From Chamaecyparis obtusa (taxonomy: Eukaryota > Streptophyta > Pinopsida > Cupressales > Cupressaceae), in the NCBI GenBank assembly GCA_027943335.1, contig BSBK01002795.1, forward strand, positions 248,001-312,000: a stretch of DNA of 64,000 bases, written 5' to 3'. The position numbers were made by a program, and so were the translations under genes. Below, piece after piece: positions 61,552-64,000 of this stretch (position 1 is its first letter; each line of letters starts with the position of its first letter). Below the pieces are notes generated by a model. That model saw only the letters and a list, made by a program, of their open reading frames with translations, made no database searches and was not told the origin of the DNA.

Positions 61552-63316
61552 CAATACTAGAATTAATTGTTAAATTTAAAAACTAAATACAAGTATAAAG
61601 AAGGTTAATATTACTTGATTGTAGAATCAATGAAAAAAGATAGCACTAATGTGACAATAAAATATACTATTCTTACGACAAGAACTAAATCCTTACTGTT
61701 TATGTTTTGCCTTGACTTTTTCTTATTGGATCAATTTCATCTTTGCTGATCATTTCAATGTTTGCGGATATATTCTTTTCATAATCACGGTAGTTATGCA
61801 TTTCTTCTCGAATATATTTAATTTTTTTATCGTTTTTATTACTTTGAAGATTAAAATTATTTATGAATATCTTTATTGGATTGTCAAATTGATAGAGCAA
61901 GTTCCCTAGTTCAATTCCAAGAAAAGAAATAGCTATACAGTCACATTGCTAATGATCAAAGATAAAAACTTTTATCTATGTAAATGCTCCTATGATAAAT
62001 ATATAGATTGTAATTTGCTTTAATAAACATAAGTAAAAATTTAATTTAGTAAATGCTTCTTAAATTTTTAGGATGGGAGAGGATATCTGAATATAAGAGG
62101 ATGTGAAATGAGTATAATTGAATGAATTAAAATGTCAAGTCATTTCTTACTCAGCTAACAATAGCCAATAAAATGGACAAGAGTTAGTCAAAATTAAGAA
62201 ATTCAAGAATCAAAATTATAGTTGGAATATCAATTCTATGTCTATAAGAATTATCCTTTCAAAACAAACAATAAAAATGTAATTCAACTTAAAATCAACC
62301 AAGAACACTAATATAGGCTACTCCCTCTCATGTCCGACCAATCACACAACTAAAATAAATGATATTAATGGGACAATGTCCACCAAACAAAAACAAATAT
62401 TATATTAACATAATTAATAAGTAAAGCTTAAAAGTTTTTTAATAAATTTAACAAATGATAAAAATTTATTGTCGCTAAACATCAAAGTGATCTTAGAATA
62501 AAGATGTAGTATATGTTCTTAAGTTTGTACAGAAAATAAAAAATAATTAGAGTAAATCCAAACAATCAGCTTTTAAATTATTTTTATTTTAACATTGAAT
62601 ATGGTTGATCAACAAATATGTCAAAATAACGACAATAAAATGATAAATATGTTTGTGATGATGTGCACATGGATTGGTACTCCACATGAAAAAATTATCT
62701 TCTTATACATTTTCTAATAATTTTATGAATGTTTACTTATATACAACAGGTTAGCACTAAATATAAATTGCAGCAAAAAATTAGAGAAATAAAAAACACA
62801 GATAACACACAAAACTTTGGACAACTATCCCTTGAAAAAGCCCAATTTGAGGAAAATTGTTTTACAAATCTAAGGTATATTATTAATATGTTTAAACTAA
62901 TATTGAGGAATTGTTACAATCATTTTCTTAATGCTTGCAATATAGCCAGTCTCATCTCTATCACTCATTGAATTTTTGACAATCACTTCTCGAACATTTC
63001 TCTATTCTTCACTGCTAAACAACCCTCCTTTGCATGACTGAAAACTTAATTGATTTCCACCAGTCTCCTCTCTAACAATGGGGCTCAATGACCCTCTACA
63101 TATACTTTCTCATTTGGAAACTAAAGGGCCACAAAGTGAAATGGCTTCAATTCCCAACAAGTATTAGTTCACATTATTTTGTGTTCCCAATCTCCACAAC
63201 ACCTCCAAAGGATAGAACAATCAAATATCTACAAAATTAAATACTCCCTCTTAGCGAGGAAAGTGTTCTCCACAACACCCAACTTATCCCTGAAGAATTT
63301 TTTTTTATTTGTCTAC
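61552..63316. repeat. AT-rich tail of unit V
   Basis: It matches 8571-10280 and 18310-19902. No gene is seen. Confidence 0.6.
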
Positions 63317-64000
63317 TGTTGGTGCTAGAGCACCATGTTCGTCCATTTCTTGTAAATGAGGTCTTATGATAAGTTTTAGGTTTTTTGAGTCTTATTTGGT
63401 CCAATAAGGTCATAATAGACCATTTATAATGTAACTAGAATTATTTGGCTTCAAACTTGCAAATATTGGAAAATCTTGTAAAAATTGCAAAAACTATAAA
63501 ATGTGGAACACCAACATGGTTCAAATATTGGTTAGAGTTAGTTGGATGAGTTAGAATTTTTTGTGTCAAGTCTAAAATTTCCTTGAAAGGCTCGAGTAAA
63601 GGATTGGAAAAGTTAGGGAGATGAATGCTTGTGAAGAAAATCAATAAAGAACTCTATTTTCCTGCATATTTCTCTGTTCTCTAGTGTTTTATAGATAGTA
63701 CGACTTAGTTGATGGTCTAAGACCACCTATGATAGATGGTATTATGAATCTACTTTATTTTTCTTTAGGTTTATTCCTTTTCATTGAATAAATTTTTTTT
63801 TCTTGTATTTTCTAGGTGGATAGCTTGAATCCCTCGGTTAGGGTAACATCAAAAAAATAAAATTGTTTATAAATATTGTTTCCTTTAATGGAAATGTCTA
63901 AGAATTATATTAATGGTTCATTTTTATGTATAATTTCTTATTCCTAAGTCGTAAGATCTAATGGAGAGGTTGTACATATTTATATGATGTCCTAGGACTG
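63317..64000 (+). mobile_element. Family X LTR, unit V, cut by window end
   Basis: It starts TGTTGGTGCTAGAGCACC and follows 10281-10965. The TG start is best preserved in this copy. Confidence 0.5.

Overview
The window is a stretch of a plant nuclear genome that is AT-rich and dominated by transposable elements. It looks like a seed plant with a large genome. Degenerate plant Copia and Gypsy retroelements and an LRR fragment of NLR disease-resistance type fit this, and a gymnosperm is plausible, but the species cannot be fixed from the sequence. No long intact host gene, rRNA, tRNA or CRISPR array was found.

The most interesting content is a family of very small genes, labelled types A, B and C here. 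Each encodes a hydrophobic peptide of 31-35 residues. Four type A genes (A1 7217-7324, A2 13273-13380, A3 52710-52817, A4 60034-60141) and one inverted type C gene (43342-43440, minus) share one plan. A TATA box leads to a short ATG-free leader exon ending CAACTAG, then a GTGAAG intron of about 165-206 nt, then a second exon in which the first AUG starts the peptide. The three types align without gaps over their first 20 residues (G9, A13, S/G15 and V20 shared) although their nucleotide sequences have diverged, which argues for protein-level constraint. Type B loci (B1-B4) follow A and are rearranged derivatives. A micro-ORF (M-A-T-V-K-K...) sits in exon 2, and a second hydrophobic ORF lies behind a former splice acceptor that reads AC instead of AG in all three copies that keep it. 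I do not recognise this family.

These genes sit in about five duplicated units: I (about 3965-13012), II (13013-20880, continuing at 33632), III (inverted, 45890-43190), IV (49478-54540) and V (56805 to the window end). A typical unit carries a degenerate Copia block, gene A, a foldback inverted repeat, gene B and an AT-rich tail. In I, II and V the tail is followed by a 1.4-kb LTR.

Other regions: 1-3959 is the 3' part of a Gypsy-type element with its 3' LTR, and 28385-29791 is a solo LTR of the same family with a perfect ATAAT target duplication in a duplicated context. A 12.75-kb Copia element with nested insertions (20881-33631) splits unit II. An element with a 15-bp target duplication (14920-17181) interrupts the tail of B2. 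A DNA transposon with perfect 20-bp terminal inverted repeats lies at 36995-37936. An NLR-type LRR pseudogene with its own TATA-like element and intron is at 39691-40379 (minus). Unclassified degenerate element blocks lie at 46330-49475 and 54547-56804. A 215-bp (TA)n tract is at 42122-42336.
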